Positions 33,200 through 41,715 of a stretch of DNA of 64,000 nucleotides are shown here, one piece after another. The DNA is taken from contig DESQ01000033.1 in NCBI GenBank assembly GCA_002361355.1, positions 1 through 64,000 of the forward strand, read 5' to 3'. The notes below the pieces were generated by a model, which was not told the origin of the DNA, searched no databases, and worked only from the letters and a program-made list of their open reading frames with translations. Each line of letters opens with the position of its first letter. Positions within the stretch are counted from its first letter, which is position 1. A program made the position numbers and the translations under genes. This DNA comes from Lachnospiraceae bacterium UBA3310. GTDB taxonomy: Bacteria; Bacillota; Clostridia; Lachnospirales; Lachnospiraceae.

Positions 33200-34327
33200 T
33201 TACTGAAATTCTTCCGCAGTCTGGATTTCTACCAGATTGGAACATTTGTCTGCGAACATACTGTAGTCGAGACCGATCGCTTCGGCGGTCTCGGTGTTGA
33301 CGGTGGCGATGCCGTTGTCCATGGTCTGTACCGCCATGGAAGCGGGATCTTTGCCGTTTGCCAGAATATCAACCGCCATGTCGGCAGTGGCTGTGCCGAG
33401 TTCCACATAGTTTACGCCGTAGCCCAGAAAAGCGCCGTTTAAGGCAAAGGAGTCAGCACCACCGTAGTGGGGGACTTTGGCATCGACAAATTTTTCATAG
33501 ATAGCGAGTTCCGCTGTCATCACGTTGTTGTCAGTGGGGGTGAAGACAGCTTCCGCGCCGGAGGCGATCAGTGCATCCGCCGCAAGGGAAATTTCGCCGT
33601 TGTTAGTGCCCGTCTTTTCCACCACACTGATTCCCTTTTCCTCGCAGTACGTTTTGGCTGCGGCGATGGCTGCGGTGGAGGAGTCCTGGCTCTTATCGTA
33701 GAGAAGTCCCACGGTTTTGATGTCCGGATCAGCAGCCAGCATCAGATCAAAGACAGCTTCCGTATTCAAGGCGTCTGAGGTGCCTGTGATGTTGGAGCCG
33801 GGAGCGTCCATGGAAGCCACAAGCCCTGCGCCGACGGGATCGGAGACGGCGGAGAAGACCACCGGGATCAGACTGCCGTCATCCCGCGCGTTTTCCGCGG
33901 TGGCATTCTGCATCACCATGGCAACCGGCGTGGCAACAGGGATAATAAGATCCACGTCGGAGGCGATCAGATCTGTGGCGATCTGGTTCATCGTGGTAGC
34001 ATCCGCCTGTCCGTTGTAGGTGAAGTTTTTGTAGTCAAAGAAAATGCCCGTTTCTTCCGTCTTTTTGTCAAGTTCCGCCTGTACGGCGGCGACAATCTGA
34101 TTCAGGGAAGCGTCGTCCACATACTGTACGATACCGATCTTGTAGGCACGGTCGGTTCTGCCGGCGGACGTGTCGGTCTCTGTGCCGTCCATGTTTTTGG
34201 CCTGGTCAGCGGAAGAGCCGGCGCCATTTTCTGCGCCTGCATTGCCGCTGCCGTTTGTGCCGCAGCCTGTGAGGGCAGTGGTGAGAACTGCGCCTGCCAG
34301 TAACAGTGTCAAAATTTTCTTTTTCAT
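33200..34327 (-). CDS. trpX: ABC transporter substrate-binding lipoprotein (TrpX type)
   Basis: The 375-residue protein has a lipoprotein signal peptide with lipobox LTGC (Cys22) and a Gly/Ser/Asp-rich linker. A two-lobed periplasmic-binding domain of the ABC_sub_bind family follows (YKIGIVQYVDDASLNQIV, DLIIPVATPVAMVMQNAT, VFSAVSDPVGAGLV). It captures the substrate outside the membrane and hands it to TrpY. ATG 34327 has an AGGAGGACAC site upstream. It is the first gene behind a T-box leader whose specifier codon reads UGG, so tryptophan or a precursor such as anthranilate or indole is the likely cargo. TrpXYZ systems with such leaders are known in Firmicutes. Confidence 0.9.
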   Translation of the reverse strand: MKKKILTLLLAGAVLTTALTGCGTNGSGNAGAENGAGSSADQAKNMDGTETDTSAGRTDRAYKIGIVQYVDDASLNQIVAAVQAELDKKTEETGIFFDYKNFTYNGQADATTMNQIATDLIASDVDLIIPVATPVAMVMQNATAENARDDGSLIPVVFSAVSDPVGAGLVASMDAPGSNITGTSDALNTEAVFDLMLAADPDIKTVGLLYDKSQDSSTAAIAAAKTYCEEKGISVVEKTGTNNGEISLAADALIASGAEAVFTPTDNNVMTAELAIYEKFVDAKVPHYGGADSFALNGAFLGYGVNYVELGTATADMAVDILANGKDPASMAVQTMDNGIATVNTETAEAIGLDYSMFADKCSNLVEIQTAEEFQ

Positions 34328-34352
34328 AATAGTGTCCTCCTTTTTGTGTGTC

Positions 34353-34503
34353 TGCCACTCAGAGCCATTCGCAAAATCGCTGCTTCGCAGCTTTCCTTTT
34401 GCTCATTTATGGCTCTCGCCATATAGATTTATGCGGGACCATCTCGCTGAGAGCAAGCTCTCACGATCTGTTTCCTTATAAATCTGCATGGCTCTGAGTG
34501 GCA
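34353..34503. repeat. Nested palindrome B, between the T-box terminator and trpX
   Basis: Perfect 16-bp outer arms TGCCACTCAGAGCCAT (34353-34368) and its complement (34488-34503). Inner stems are GCTGC-TTC-GCAGC (34379-34391), AGATTTAT/ATAAATCT (34425-34432 with 34478-34485) and TGAGAGC-AA-GCTCTCA (34448-34463). It lies in the leader of trpX, so every read-through transcript contains it. The architecture matches palindromes A and C, although the outer arms differ in sequence. Confidence 0.8.
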
Positions 34504-34504
34504 A

Positions 34505-34823
34505 AAATAAAACCGCCCCAGACAAATGTCTGAGACGGTAATAAACATAAGTTATTATCGCGGTGCCACTCAAATTGAACGGGAAGCGCAAACTCCCGAT
34601 CCGCTTTTTCCATATACGATCATATATGCCGCCTTGGTAACGGGTGCGGTTCCCGCCGGGGGCTACTCTGTCGGTATGGATTCTGACATTTCAACCCGGC
34701 CTCGAAAGTCCATTCGGTATAAGCGCCATACTGCCTCGCACCAACCGGCAGTTCTCTGTGACGGTTTACTCATACTTACTACTCTTTCTCACAGGTTTGT
34801 AATATGCGTTTCTGATTTAATTA
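34505..34823 (-). promoter_or_regulatory. T-box riboswitch with tryptophan specifier (UGG)
   Basis: On the minus strand the leader shows the Stem I features AGAGA and GGTTGGTGCGAGGCAG. A specifier loop GAATGGAC follows, with UGG (Trp) at 34712-34710, and then the T-box core GAGTGGCACCGCG (TGGCACCGCG at 34568-34559). The terminator is GTCTCAGAC-type: 34539-34528 pairs with 34523-34512 over 12 bp with two wobbles, followed by T-rich 34511-34505. Uncharged tRNA-Trp should stabilise the antiterminator and switch on trpXYZ. The non-coding stretch 34328-34999 is filled by this leader, palindrome B and two promoter regions. Confidence 0.93.
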
Positions 34824-34829
34824 TATTAC

Positions 34830-34858
34830 ACAATAATACTTTTGTTACGGATTGTCAA
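34830..34858 (-). promoter_or_regulatory. Sigma-A promoter of the T-box/trpXYZ unit
   Basis: Minus-strand perfect TTGACA (34858-34853), 17-bp spacer, TATTGT (34835-34830). Confidence 0.75.
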
Positions 34859-34999
34859 ATAAAAATTTTATCGGCAGGATATTATTTGGATTTTTATGCT
34901 TGCATTATGGATATATTTTGCCGATCATGCTATATTAGTGGAATACGGAAAAGGACTGCGCGGGTTTAGCACAGGATGGCCATATTCGGAGGAAAATAT

Positions 35000-35767
35000 A
35001 TGTCTGTCACGGACGAAAAAGAACTGCAACAGCTAAAAAACAGACTGATAGAGCTGGCGGATAAGGCTTACAGCCGCAACATATATACCTACACGCCCTT
35101 TTTGGGGCTTGCAGAGCAACAGGCCTTCTATGCGGTGGAGCGGGAGGTGTCCTATGCGGGCGTGGGGATGGAGGGCGGCACACCCCTGTGTGAGCGCAAA
35201 ATCATCCGGTTCGGCGATCCCGGCTACGAGGAGGATTATCCGATTGCTGTGGTGGAGGTGATGCCGCGGACGCCCAAATTTGCGGAAAAGCTCACCCACA
35301 GGGATTTCCTCGGCGCGGTGATGAATCTGGGGATCGAGAGAGATGTAGTGGGAGATATTTTTTTGCAGGGACAGGGGGCATTGGTCTTTTGCCATGAGAC
35401 GATCGCCGGTTACCTGATGGAAAATCTGGATCGGGTGCGCCATACAAATGTCGTTTGCAGGACGGCTAAGAAAGATGTGCTGCCGCAGAGCGCGGAGCCG
35501 GTACGGATTTCGGTGACAGTCTCCTCCCTGCGTGCGGACGGCGTGATCTCCAAAGTGTACAATCTATCCAGAGAGGAGAGCCGGGAACTATTTAATAACG
35601 GCCGTGTTTTTATAAACGGCATACAGACTGCAAACGGTTCCTGCCAGTTGAAGGAGGAGGACGCTGTGACCGTGCGCGGTTTCGGCAAATTCATCTGTTA
35701 CGGGCAGACGGGCGTTAGCAAAAAGGGAAAGAATCGTGTGGAAGTTGGCGTTTTCGGACAAGTATAG
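35000..35767 (+). CDS. ylmH: S4-domain RNA-binding protein, YlmH family
   Basis: The protein has 255 residues. An N-terminal YlmH domain (residues about 1-170: TYTPFLGLAEQQAF, IAVVEVMPRTPKFAEKLTHRDFLGAVMNLGIERDVVGDI in parts) is followed by a C-terminal S4 domain (LRADGVISKVYNLSREESRELFNNGRVFINGI). In Bacillus YlmH can act in ribosome-associated quality control, holding stalled peptidyl-tRNA on the 50S subunit together with RqcH. In Firmicutes the gene is usually near sepF and divIVA; here it stands alone. ATG 35000 is preceded by GGAGGA at the right distance, while ATG 34976 is not. The exact role here is inferred from the family. Confidence 0.88.
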   Translation: MSVTDEKELQQLKNRLIELADKAYSRNIYTYTPFLGLAEQQAFYAVEREVSYAGVGMEGGTPLCERKIIRFGDPGYEEDYPIAVVEVMPRTPKFAEKLTHRDFLGAVMNLGIERDVVGDIFLQGQGALVFCHETIAGYLMENLDRVRHTNVVCRTAKKDVLPQSAEPVRISVTVSSLRADGVISKVYNLSREESRELFNNGRVFINGIQTANGSCQLKEEDAVTVRGFGKFICYGQTGVSKKGKNRVEVGVFGQV

Positions 35768-35841
35768 ATAAATTTGGGATGGAGTGGTATACTATAACGA
35801 GCGCCAAATAAAAACAAGCCATAGAAAAGGAGTCCTGTCAC

Positions 35842-38763
35842 ATGAATTTAGAAAAGTTAGAAGCCTACACGGTACTGGGAAAACAGAGGATTGAGGAGCT
35901 GAAGTCGGACGGCTACCTCTTAAAACATAACAAAACGGGCGCAAGGGTGGCGCTTTTAGAGAACGATGATGAAAATAAGGTTTTTTGTATCGGTTTTCGC
36001 ACGCCGCCCAAGGACAGCACCGGTGTGGCGCATATCATTGAGCATACGGTTCTCTGTGGTTCTGAAAAGTATCCGATCAAAGATCCCTTTATCGAGCTGG
36101 CAAAGGGGTCTTTGAATACGTTTTTAAATGCCATGACCTATCCGGACAAGACAGTTTATCCGGTGGCAAGCTGTAATGACAAAGATTTCCGGAATCTGAT
36201 GGATGTGTATCTGGATGCGGTCTTTCATCCGAACATTTACCGTGAGGAGAAGATTTTCAGACAGGAGGGCTGGCATTACGAGATGGAGGATGCGGCGGAT
36301 GAGCTGACCATCAACGGCGTAGTTTACAACGAGATGAAAGGTGCTTTTTCCTCTCCCGACGACGTGCTCTACAGGGAGATTATGAACTCCCTTTACCCAC
36401 ATACATCCTATGCCGTGGAGTCAGGAGGTGATCCCGATGTGATCCCGGAACTGACTTATGAGGATTTTCTGGCGTTTCATCAAAAATATTATCACCCATC
36501 CAACAGTTATATCTACCTCTATGGCGATATGGATATGGCGGAGCAGCTTACCTATATTGACAGGGAATATCTGTGCAAATATGAGGCGCTTGCGGTGGAT
36601 TCGACTCTTGCCACAGAACCTCCCTTCGGGAAGAGTGTGCTTGTGGAGAAGGAATATCCGATTATGGAGAGCGAGTCGGAGGCGCAAAACACCTATCTTT
36701 CTTATAATGTTTCCCTGGGGGAGGCGCTTGAAAATAAGGTGAGGCTCGGATTTCAGGCACTTGCCGACGCGGTGGCCGGCGCGCCGGGCGCGCCCGTGAG
36801 AAAAGCCCTTCTGGATGCCGGAATCGGCACAGATATCATGGATACCTATGAGGCGGATGTCAAGCAGCCCTATTATTCCATTGTGGCGAAAAATGCGGAT
36901 GAGTCCCAAAGAGATGAATTTGTCCGTATCATTGAGGAGACGCTTGGCAGGATCGCGCGGGACGGCGTGGAGAAAACGGCTCTCAGGGCGGCGTTAAACC
37001 ACGACGAGTTCCGGTACCGGGAGGCGGATTTTGGTTCTTACCCGAAGGGGTTGATGTATGGTCTGCAGATGTTTCAGACATGGCTTTATGATGATCAGAA
37101 GCCTTTTGCGTATCTGGAACTGGATGAAACCTATCAGGAACTGAAAAAAGCGGTTGAGACTTCCTGGTATGAGGATATATTGAAAAAACTCATATTGGAA
37201 AATACCCACAAGAGCATTGTGGTGGTGCGCCCTGTGAAGGGACTGACAGGAAAGCGGGAGAAGGAGCTGGCACAGCGCCTTGCAGAGAAGAAGGCGGCTA
37301 TGTCGAAGGAGGAGATTGAGGCGGTTGTTGCCGGGACAGCGGCTCTTGCCGCATATCAGGAGGAACCTGACAGCGAGGAAAACCTGATGAAAATTCCGCT
37401 TCTTGCGAGAGAGGACATCGGGAAAAAGGCGCGTCCCTACTGCAACGAGGAGCGCAAGGTTGGGGATACGACGCTTCTTTACCATGACATTTATACAAAT
37501 GGAATCGGCTATCTGCGCTTTCTGTTTGACTTAAAGCAGGTGCCGGAGGAACTGTTTCCCTATGTGGGGCTTTTGCAGGTGATCATCGGGCTTGTGGACA
37601 CAAAGAAGCGTTCCTACAGTGAACTGTACAATGAGATCAATCTGCAGACAGGCGGTATCGCGCCGGCAGTGAACGTTTACACCAACGCCGATGATATGAC
37701 AAAGTATAAGATTACCTTTGATTTGAAGGTGAAGGCATTGTATGAGAATCTGCCGCAGGCATTTGCCCTCGCGGAGGAAATGTTGACTGAATCAGTCTAC
37801 ACAGACGAAAAGAGGCTTTTTGAGCTGGTGGCGGAGAACCGCTCCGATAAACAGGCGCAGATGATGGACGCCGGACATTCTCTGGCGGCGGGGCAGGCTC
37901 TTTCCTATCTCTCAAAACAGGCATATGTCATGGATCAGGTGAACGGCCTTGCCTTCTATCGTCTGTTGGAGGAGCTTGAGAACAATTTTGAAGGTAAAAA
38001 GGCAGAAGTGCGCGAAAATCTTGGACGGCTGGTGCACTGCATTTTCCGGCCGGAAAACCTGATGGTGGATTATACTGCCGAGAGGGAAGGGCTTGCGGGT
38101 CTGGAGCCGCTCGTGGAGGCGCTTAAGAATAAACTTTATCAGGATCCGGTGGAGAGCCGTCCTTACGAACCGAAGCCGGTCAAAAAGAATGAGGGTCTGA
38201 TGTCCTCCGCGCAGATTCAGTATGTGTGCCGGGCGGGCAGCTATGCGAAAAACGGCCTGCCATACACGGGTGCCCTGCGGGTGCTCAAAGTCATTATGAG
38301 TTATGAATACCTCTGGATGCAGGTGCGCGTCAAGGGAGGCGCTTACGGTTGTATGTGCCAGTTTGGGAAAACCGGGGAGAGTTATTTTGTGTCCTACCGT
38401 GATCCCAATCTGGAGAAGACGCTGGAGGTTTATGAGAAGGCGGCGGATTTTGTGGCAGGGTTTGAGGCTGACGAGCGCACCATGACAAAGTATATCATTG
38501 GCGCGGTCAGCGCGTTGGATATGCCGCTTACCCCGGCGGCGAAGGGGGTCTATTCTCTGGCAGGTTACATGACGGGACTCACGTTTGAACGCGTGCAGCA
38601 GGAGAGGGATGAACTGCTTGCCACGGATGTGGGGACGATCCGGAATCTGGCAGCTTATATCCGCGCTTTCATGGAAGACGACTGCCTCTGTGTGGTCGGC
38701 AACGAGGAGCGGATCAAGGAGCAGGAGAAGCGGTTTGGGGAGATCAGTTATTTGATTCATTAG
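35842..38763 (+). CDS. M16C zinc metalloprotease (PreP/Cym1-like, insulinase family)
   Basis: This 973-residue protein has the inverted zinc motif H64-I-I-E-H68, with the third zinc ligand Glu in YNEMKGAFSSPDD. The usual four-domain layout is present: two homologous halves joined by an M16C-associated linker. The full length agrees with PreP and with the clostridial family. These enzymes form a closed chamber and cut short peptides such as signal peptides or damaged fragments. There is no signal peptide, so it acts in the cytoplasm. ATG 35842 has AAAAGGAG 9 bases upstream. It appears to be a single gene. Confidence 0.92.
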   Translation: MNLEKLEAYTVLGKQRIEELKSDGYLLKHNKTGARVALLENDDENKVFCIGFRTPPKDSTGVAHIIEHTVLCGSEKYPIKDPFIELAKGSLNTFLNAMTYPDKTVYPVASCNDKDFRNLMDVYLDAVFHPNIYREEKIFRQEGWHYEMEDAADELTINGVVYNEMKGAFSSPDDVLYREIMNSLYPHTSYAVESGGDPDVIPELTYEDFLAFHQKYYHPSNSYIYLYGDMDMAEQLTYIDREYLCKYEALAVDSTLATEPPFGKSVLVEKEYPIMESESEAQNTYLSYNVSLGEALENKVRLGFQALADAVAGAPGAPVRKALLDAGIGTDIMDTYEADVKQPYYSIVAKNADESQRDEFVRIIEETLGRIARDGVEKTALRAALNHDEFRYREADFGSYPKGLMYGLQMFQTWLYDDQKPFAYLELDETYQELKKAVETSWYEDILKKLILENTHKSIVVVRPVKGLTGKREKELAQRLAEKKAAMSKEEIEAVVAGTAALAAYQEEPDSEENLMKIPLLAREDIGKKARPYCNEERKVGDTTLLYHDIYTNGIGYLRFLFDLKQVPEELFPYVGLLQVIIGLVDTKKRSYSELYNEINLQTGGIAPAVNVYTNADDMTKYKITFDLKVKALYENLPQAFALAEEMLTESVYTDEKRLFELVAENRSDKQAQMMDAGHSLAAGQALSYLSKQAYVMDQVNGLAFYRLLEELENNFEGKKAEVRENLGRLVHCIFRPENLMVDYTAEREGLAGLEPLVEALKNKLYQDPVESRPYEPKPVKKNEGLMSSAQIQYVCRAGSYAKNGLPYTGALRVLKVIMSYEYLWMQVRVKGGAYGCMCQFGKTGESYFVSYRDPNLEKTLEVYEKAADFVAGFEADERTMTKYIIGAVSALDMPLTPAAKGVYSLAGYMTGLTFERVQQERDELLATDVGTIRNLAAYIRAFMEDDCLCVVGNEERIKEQEKRFGEISYLIH

Positions 38764-38787
38764 AAAAAAGGATGCAACCTTTTCTTT
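38764..38787 (+). terminator. Weak terminator after the M16C protease gene
   Basis: AAAAGG (38766-38771) pairs with CCTTTT (38778-38783) and T-rich DNA follows. Only two G-C pairs hold the stem, so strength is uncertain. Confidence 0.4.
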
Positions 38788-38847
38788 CCCTGAAAGGTAT
38801 TTACAATAGGACGTAAACTTTTAAGGGAGAAGAAGGAGGAAAAAATT

Positions 38848-39900
38848 ATGAAAATAACACGCGTTATAACAGGGCTTTTGACGGCGGGGCTTCTTGTGGC
38901 CGGTATGACCGCCTGTGGTTCCGGCGCTCTAAATGCCAACACAAAGGAGCAGGCCTATGAGTCTGCTGCGGCTGACACGGCGGCTTATGACAGCGGCAGT
39001 ATGCCGTCAGGAGGCGCAGGGGTGACGGAAAGTATGGCGGTCTATGATGACGTGGCGGAAGCGGCGGAAGAAGAGTCGGTGTATGAGGAAGGGTCTTCTG
39101 CGGCGGAGGTGCCGGAGAATGCGGTATCGGAGCGGAAGCTTATCAAGACCGTGAATATCTCCGCAGAGACGGAAAGTTTTGACACACTGGTTCCGGAACT
39201 GCAAAGGCAGGTGGAAGCACTTGGCGGTTACATAGAGAATATTTCCGTTTATGATATCAACAGTTATTATGTGGAGGAGCGTCTGGAAAAACAGCGGGGC
39301 GCGGATCTGACGGCACGCGTGCCCAAGGAAAAGCTGGACGGTTTTTTGTCTCAGGTGGCACAGCAGACCAATGTGACCAGCCGTTCGGAGAGTGTGGAGG
39401 ATGTTACCTTACAGTATGTGGATCTGGAGAGCCACAAAAAAGCCCTTCTCACGGAGCAGGAAAGGCTCATGGAGCTTTTGGGAGAGGCGGAGAGCGTGGA
39501 GGATATCATAGCCATAGAAGGGCGGCTCTCGGAGGTGCGCTATCAGTTGGAGAGCATGGAATCCCAGCTTCGTACCTATGACAATAAGATCGATTACAGC
39601 ACCGTGTATCTCTACATTGTCGAAGTGCGGAAATATTCGCCCTCGGAGGATGCTTCTGTGGGACAGCGGATTGCAAACGGCTTTGTGAAGAGTCTGGAGG
39701 ACATCGGTTACGGCATCCGGGATTTCGCCATCGGCTTTGTGATTGACATTCCCTATATTGTTTTGTGGGTTATTATCATTGCGGTGGTGGTGCTTGCAGG
39801 GCGGCTGATTCATAAAGTGTGGAAAAAGCATGCGCCGAAACGCTGGACAGACAGAAAAAAAGAAAAGCAGGAAAAAGAAGAGCAGGGAAAAGAAAAATGA
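38848..39900 (+). CDS. DUF4349 lipoprotein with coiled coil and C-terminal membrane anchor
   Basis: The protein has 350 residues. A lipoprotein signal peptide ends at MTAC (Cys23). A Ser/Ala/Glu-rich linker is followed by a DUF4349 domain at about 95-300, with KTVNISAETESFDTLVPELQ, DLTARVPKEKLDGFLSQV and DKIDYSTVYLYIVEVRKY, and a central coiled coil. One transmembrane helix near 302-325 (IPYIVLWVIIIAVVVLAGR) and a basic tail end it. The family is common in Firmicutes and Bacteroidetes; its function is not established. ATG 38848 has GAAGGAGG upstream. Its stop overlaps the ATG of era (ATGA at 39897), so expression of both is linked. Confidence 0.82.
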   Translation: MKITRVITGLLTAGLLVAGMTACGSGALNANTKEQAYESAAADTAAYDSGSMPSGGAGVTESMAVYDDVAEAAEEESVYEEGSSAAEVPENAVSERKLIKTVNISAETESFDTLVPELQRQVEALGGYIENISVYDINSYYVEERLEKQRGADLTARVPKEKLDGFLSQVAQQTNVTSRSESVEDVTLQYVDLESHKKALLTEQERLMELLGEAESVEDIIAIEGRLSEVRYQLESMESQLRTYDNKIDYSTVYLYIVEVRKYSPSEDASVGQRIANGFVKSLEDIGYGIRDFAIGFVIDIPYIVLWVIIIAVVVLAGRLIHKVWKKHAPKRWTDRKKEKQEKEEQGKEK

Positions 39901-40841
39901 CAGATGTTATACAAAATGATGACCAAAACAAAGAGAGGGAAAATTTACAGTTCAAATCCGGTTTCGCTACTTTGATCGGCCGTCCCAACGTGGGAAAATC
40001 CACCCTGATGAACGCGCTGATCGGGCAGAAAATCGCCATTACCTCCAGGAAGCCTCAGACTACCAGAAACCGGATCCGCACGGTGTACACCTGCGAGGAG
40101 GGACAGATTGTGTTCCTGGACACGCCGGGAATCCACAAGGCGAAGAACAAGCTGGGCGACTATATGGTGGATGCGGCGGAGCGTACCCTCTCGGAGGTGG
40201 ATGTGATTTTGTGGCTGGTGGAACCGTCCGACTATATAGGCGCGGGGGAGCGGCATATCATAGAGGTGCTGCAAAATACAAAAACACCCGTTATACTTGT
40301 GATTAACAAGATTGACACGGTGAAGAAAGAACTGCTTTTGGGCTATATCGACGCCTACAGGAAAGAGTTGGATTTTGCGGAGATTGTGCCGGTGTCTGCA
40401 TTGAAAAAGGACGGTATGGAGATACTCCTCTCCTGCATCATGAAGTATCTGCCCTATGGAGAGCCATTTTACGATAAGGATACGGTGACGGATCAGCCGG
40501 TGCGGCAGATCGCAGCGGAGCTGATCAGGGAGAAAGCGCTCCGGTGCCTGGAGGAGGAGATTCCCCATGGCATCGCGGTCACCATTGAGCAGATGAAGTT
40601 TAGAAAGAAAATTGTGGACATCGAGGCAACCATCATCTGTGAGAAAGATTCCCACAAGGGCATTATCATCGGGAAGCAGGGAGCCATGCTCAAAAAGATT
40701 GGCTCCCTTGCAAGGCGGGATATCGAAAATCTGGTGGAGCGGCAGGTGAATTTAAAGCTCTGGGTCAGGGTGAAAAAGGATTGGCGGGACAGCGATTATC
40801 TGCTCAAAAATTTTGGTTATAATCCCGGCGATACAGAATAG
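39897..40841 (+). CDS. era: GTPase Era
   Basis: The 314-residue protein has the Era GTPase domain with G1 GRPNVGKST, G3 DTPG, G4 NKID and G5 SAL, and a C-terminal KH domain (ATIICEKDSHKGIIIGKQGAMLKKIG). Era binds the 3' end of 16S rRNA and is needed for 30S assembly. The start is ATG 39897, overlapping the stop of the DUF4349 gene. An open frame extends 26 codons further upstream, but it lies within the previous gene and has no ribosome site. The order era, yqzL-like, recO is conserved in Firmicutes. Confidence 0.96.
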   Translation: MTDVIQNDDQNKERENLQFKSGFATLIGRPNVGKSTLMNALIGQKIAITSRKPQTTRNRIRTVYTCEEGQIVFLDTPGIHKAKNKLGDYMVDAAERTLSEVDVILWLVEPSDYIGAGERHIIEVLQNTKTPVILVINKIDTVKKELLLGYIDAYRKELDFAEIVPVSALKKDGMEILLSCIMKYLPYGEPFYDKDTVTDQPVRQIAAELIREKALRCLEEEIPHGIAVTIEQMKFRKKIVDIEATIICEKDSHKGIIIGKQGAMLKKIGSLARRDIENLVERQVNLKLWVRVKKDWRDSDYLLKNFGYNPGDTE

Positions 40842-40900
40842 AAAAAGGCAAATCTGCGAACCCTAAGTGTTGTGAGTGATAACGTATCAGGGGGCGTAAG

Positions 40901-41068
40901 ATGAAGGAGATAAATTACTGGGAGCAGTTTATGGCGACGGGCAGAATCGAAGATTTTTTGGCCTATAAAAATGCGGTAAGACAAGAGGAAGAGAGCGGAA
41001 GAGAGCAGTCAGAGGAGCATTTACATGCAGGGGATCACAGAGATTACGGGGATGGTTTTAAAGGCTGA
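40901..41068 (+). CDS. YqzL-like small protein between era and recO
   Basis: This 55-residue frame has ATG 40901, an AGGGGG site 7-8 bases upstream and stop TGA 41066-41068. The first part MKEINYWEQFMATGRIEDFL fits the YqzL family, whose members carry an aromatic 'W..F..TG.I..YL.YK' pattern and lie between era and recO in Bacillus and Clostridia. The last 15 codons overlap the start of recO in another frame, which couples the two genes. Function of YqzL is unknown. Confidence rests on position, ribosome site and motif. Confidence 0.7.
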   Translation: MKEINYWEQFMATGRIEDFLAYKNAVRQEEESGREQSEEHLHAGDHRDYGDGFKG

Positions 41069-41672
41069 ACCAATGAACGACTATGACAGAAGAGTTGTCG
41101 TTCTGACAAAGGAGAAGGGAAAGATATCAGCCTTTGCCAGAGGGGCGAGAAGGCCAAACAGCAAGCTTCTGGCGGCCACGAATCCGTTCAGTTTCGGCAC
41201 CTTTAAGCTGTATGAGGGAAGAACCTCCTACAATGTGATGGAGGCGGAGATTACGAATTATTTTGAGGGTCTCAGGAAAGATTATGATAGCGCCTGTTAT
41301 GGTATGTACTTTCTGGAGGTCATGGATTATTATACGAGAGAGAATAACGATGAAAAGGAGATGTTAAAGCTCCTGTACCAGTCCCTGCGTGCGCTCATGC
41401 ACAAGGGACTTTCCAATGTGCTGGTGCGGTACATATTTGAGATGAAGGCAATGGTGATAAACGGAGAATTTCCGGGAATGCCGGGGGAAGGCGTATGGGA
41501 GGATTCCACACGATACGCGGTCTCTTACATTATGGAGTCCGGGATTGAAAAACTCTATACCTTTACCGTAACGCCGCAGGTTTTGGCACAACTGAAAACA
41601 ATTGCGGACGACTACCGTAACCGATATACGGATCGGCAGTTTAAAAGTCTTGAAATTGTCGATCATCTTTAA
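41025..41672 (+). CDS. recO: DNA repair protein RecO (short form)
   Basis: The protein has 215 residues. The N-terminal OB fold (TEITGMVLKAEPMNDYDRRVVVLTKEKGKISAFARGARRP in parts) and the helical domain (ACYGMYFLEVMDYYTRENN) are typical. It is shorter than the usual 240-260 residues and lacks the four-cysteine zinc finger of many RecO proteins, so the C-terminal part is reduced. RecO binds SSB and DNA and loads RecA with RecR. GAGGAG lies 7-8 bases before ATG 41025; the start is inside the yqzL-like gene. Confidence 0.9.
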   Translation: MQGITEITGMVLKAEPMNDYDRRVVVLTKEKGKISAFARGARRPNSKLLAATNPFSFGTFKLYEGRTSYNVMEAEITNYFEGLRKDYDSACYGMYFLEVMDYYTRENNDEKEMLKLLYQSLRALMHKGLSNVLVRYIFEMKAMVINGEFPGMPGEGVWEDSTRYAVSYIMESGIEKLYTFTVTPQVLAQLKTIADDYRNRYTDRQFKSLEIVDHL

Positions 41673-41715
41673 TATAATGGAACATGTTATATAGTAAAAG
41701 CAGAGGGGAAAAGAT

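Noticed and set aside
34930..34950. GCCGATCA before ylmH as a sigma-D promoter
   Set aside because: No TAAA-like element lies 14-16 bp upstream.
39819..39896. Longer N-terminus of Era
   Set aside because: The extension lies fully inside the DUF4349 gene, is only Lys/Arg-rich shadow sequence and has no ribosome site; ATGA coupling explains the start.
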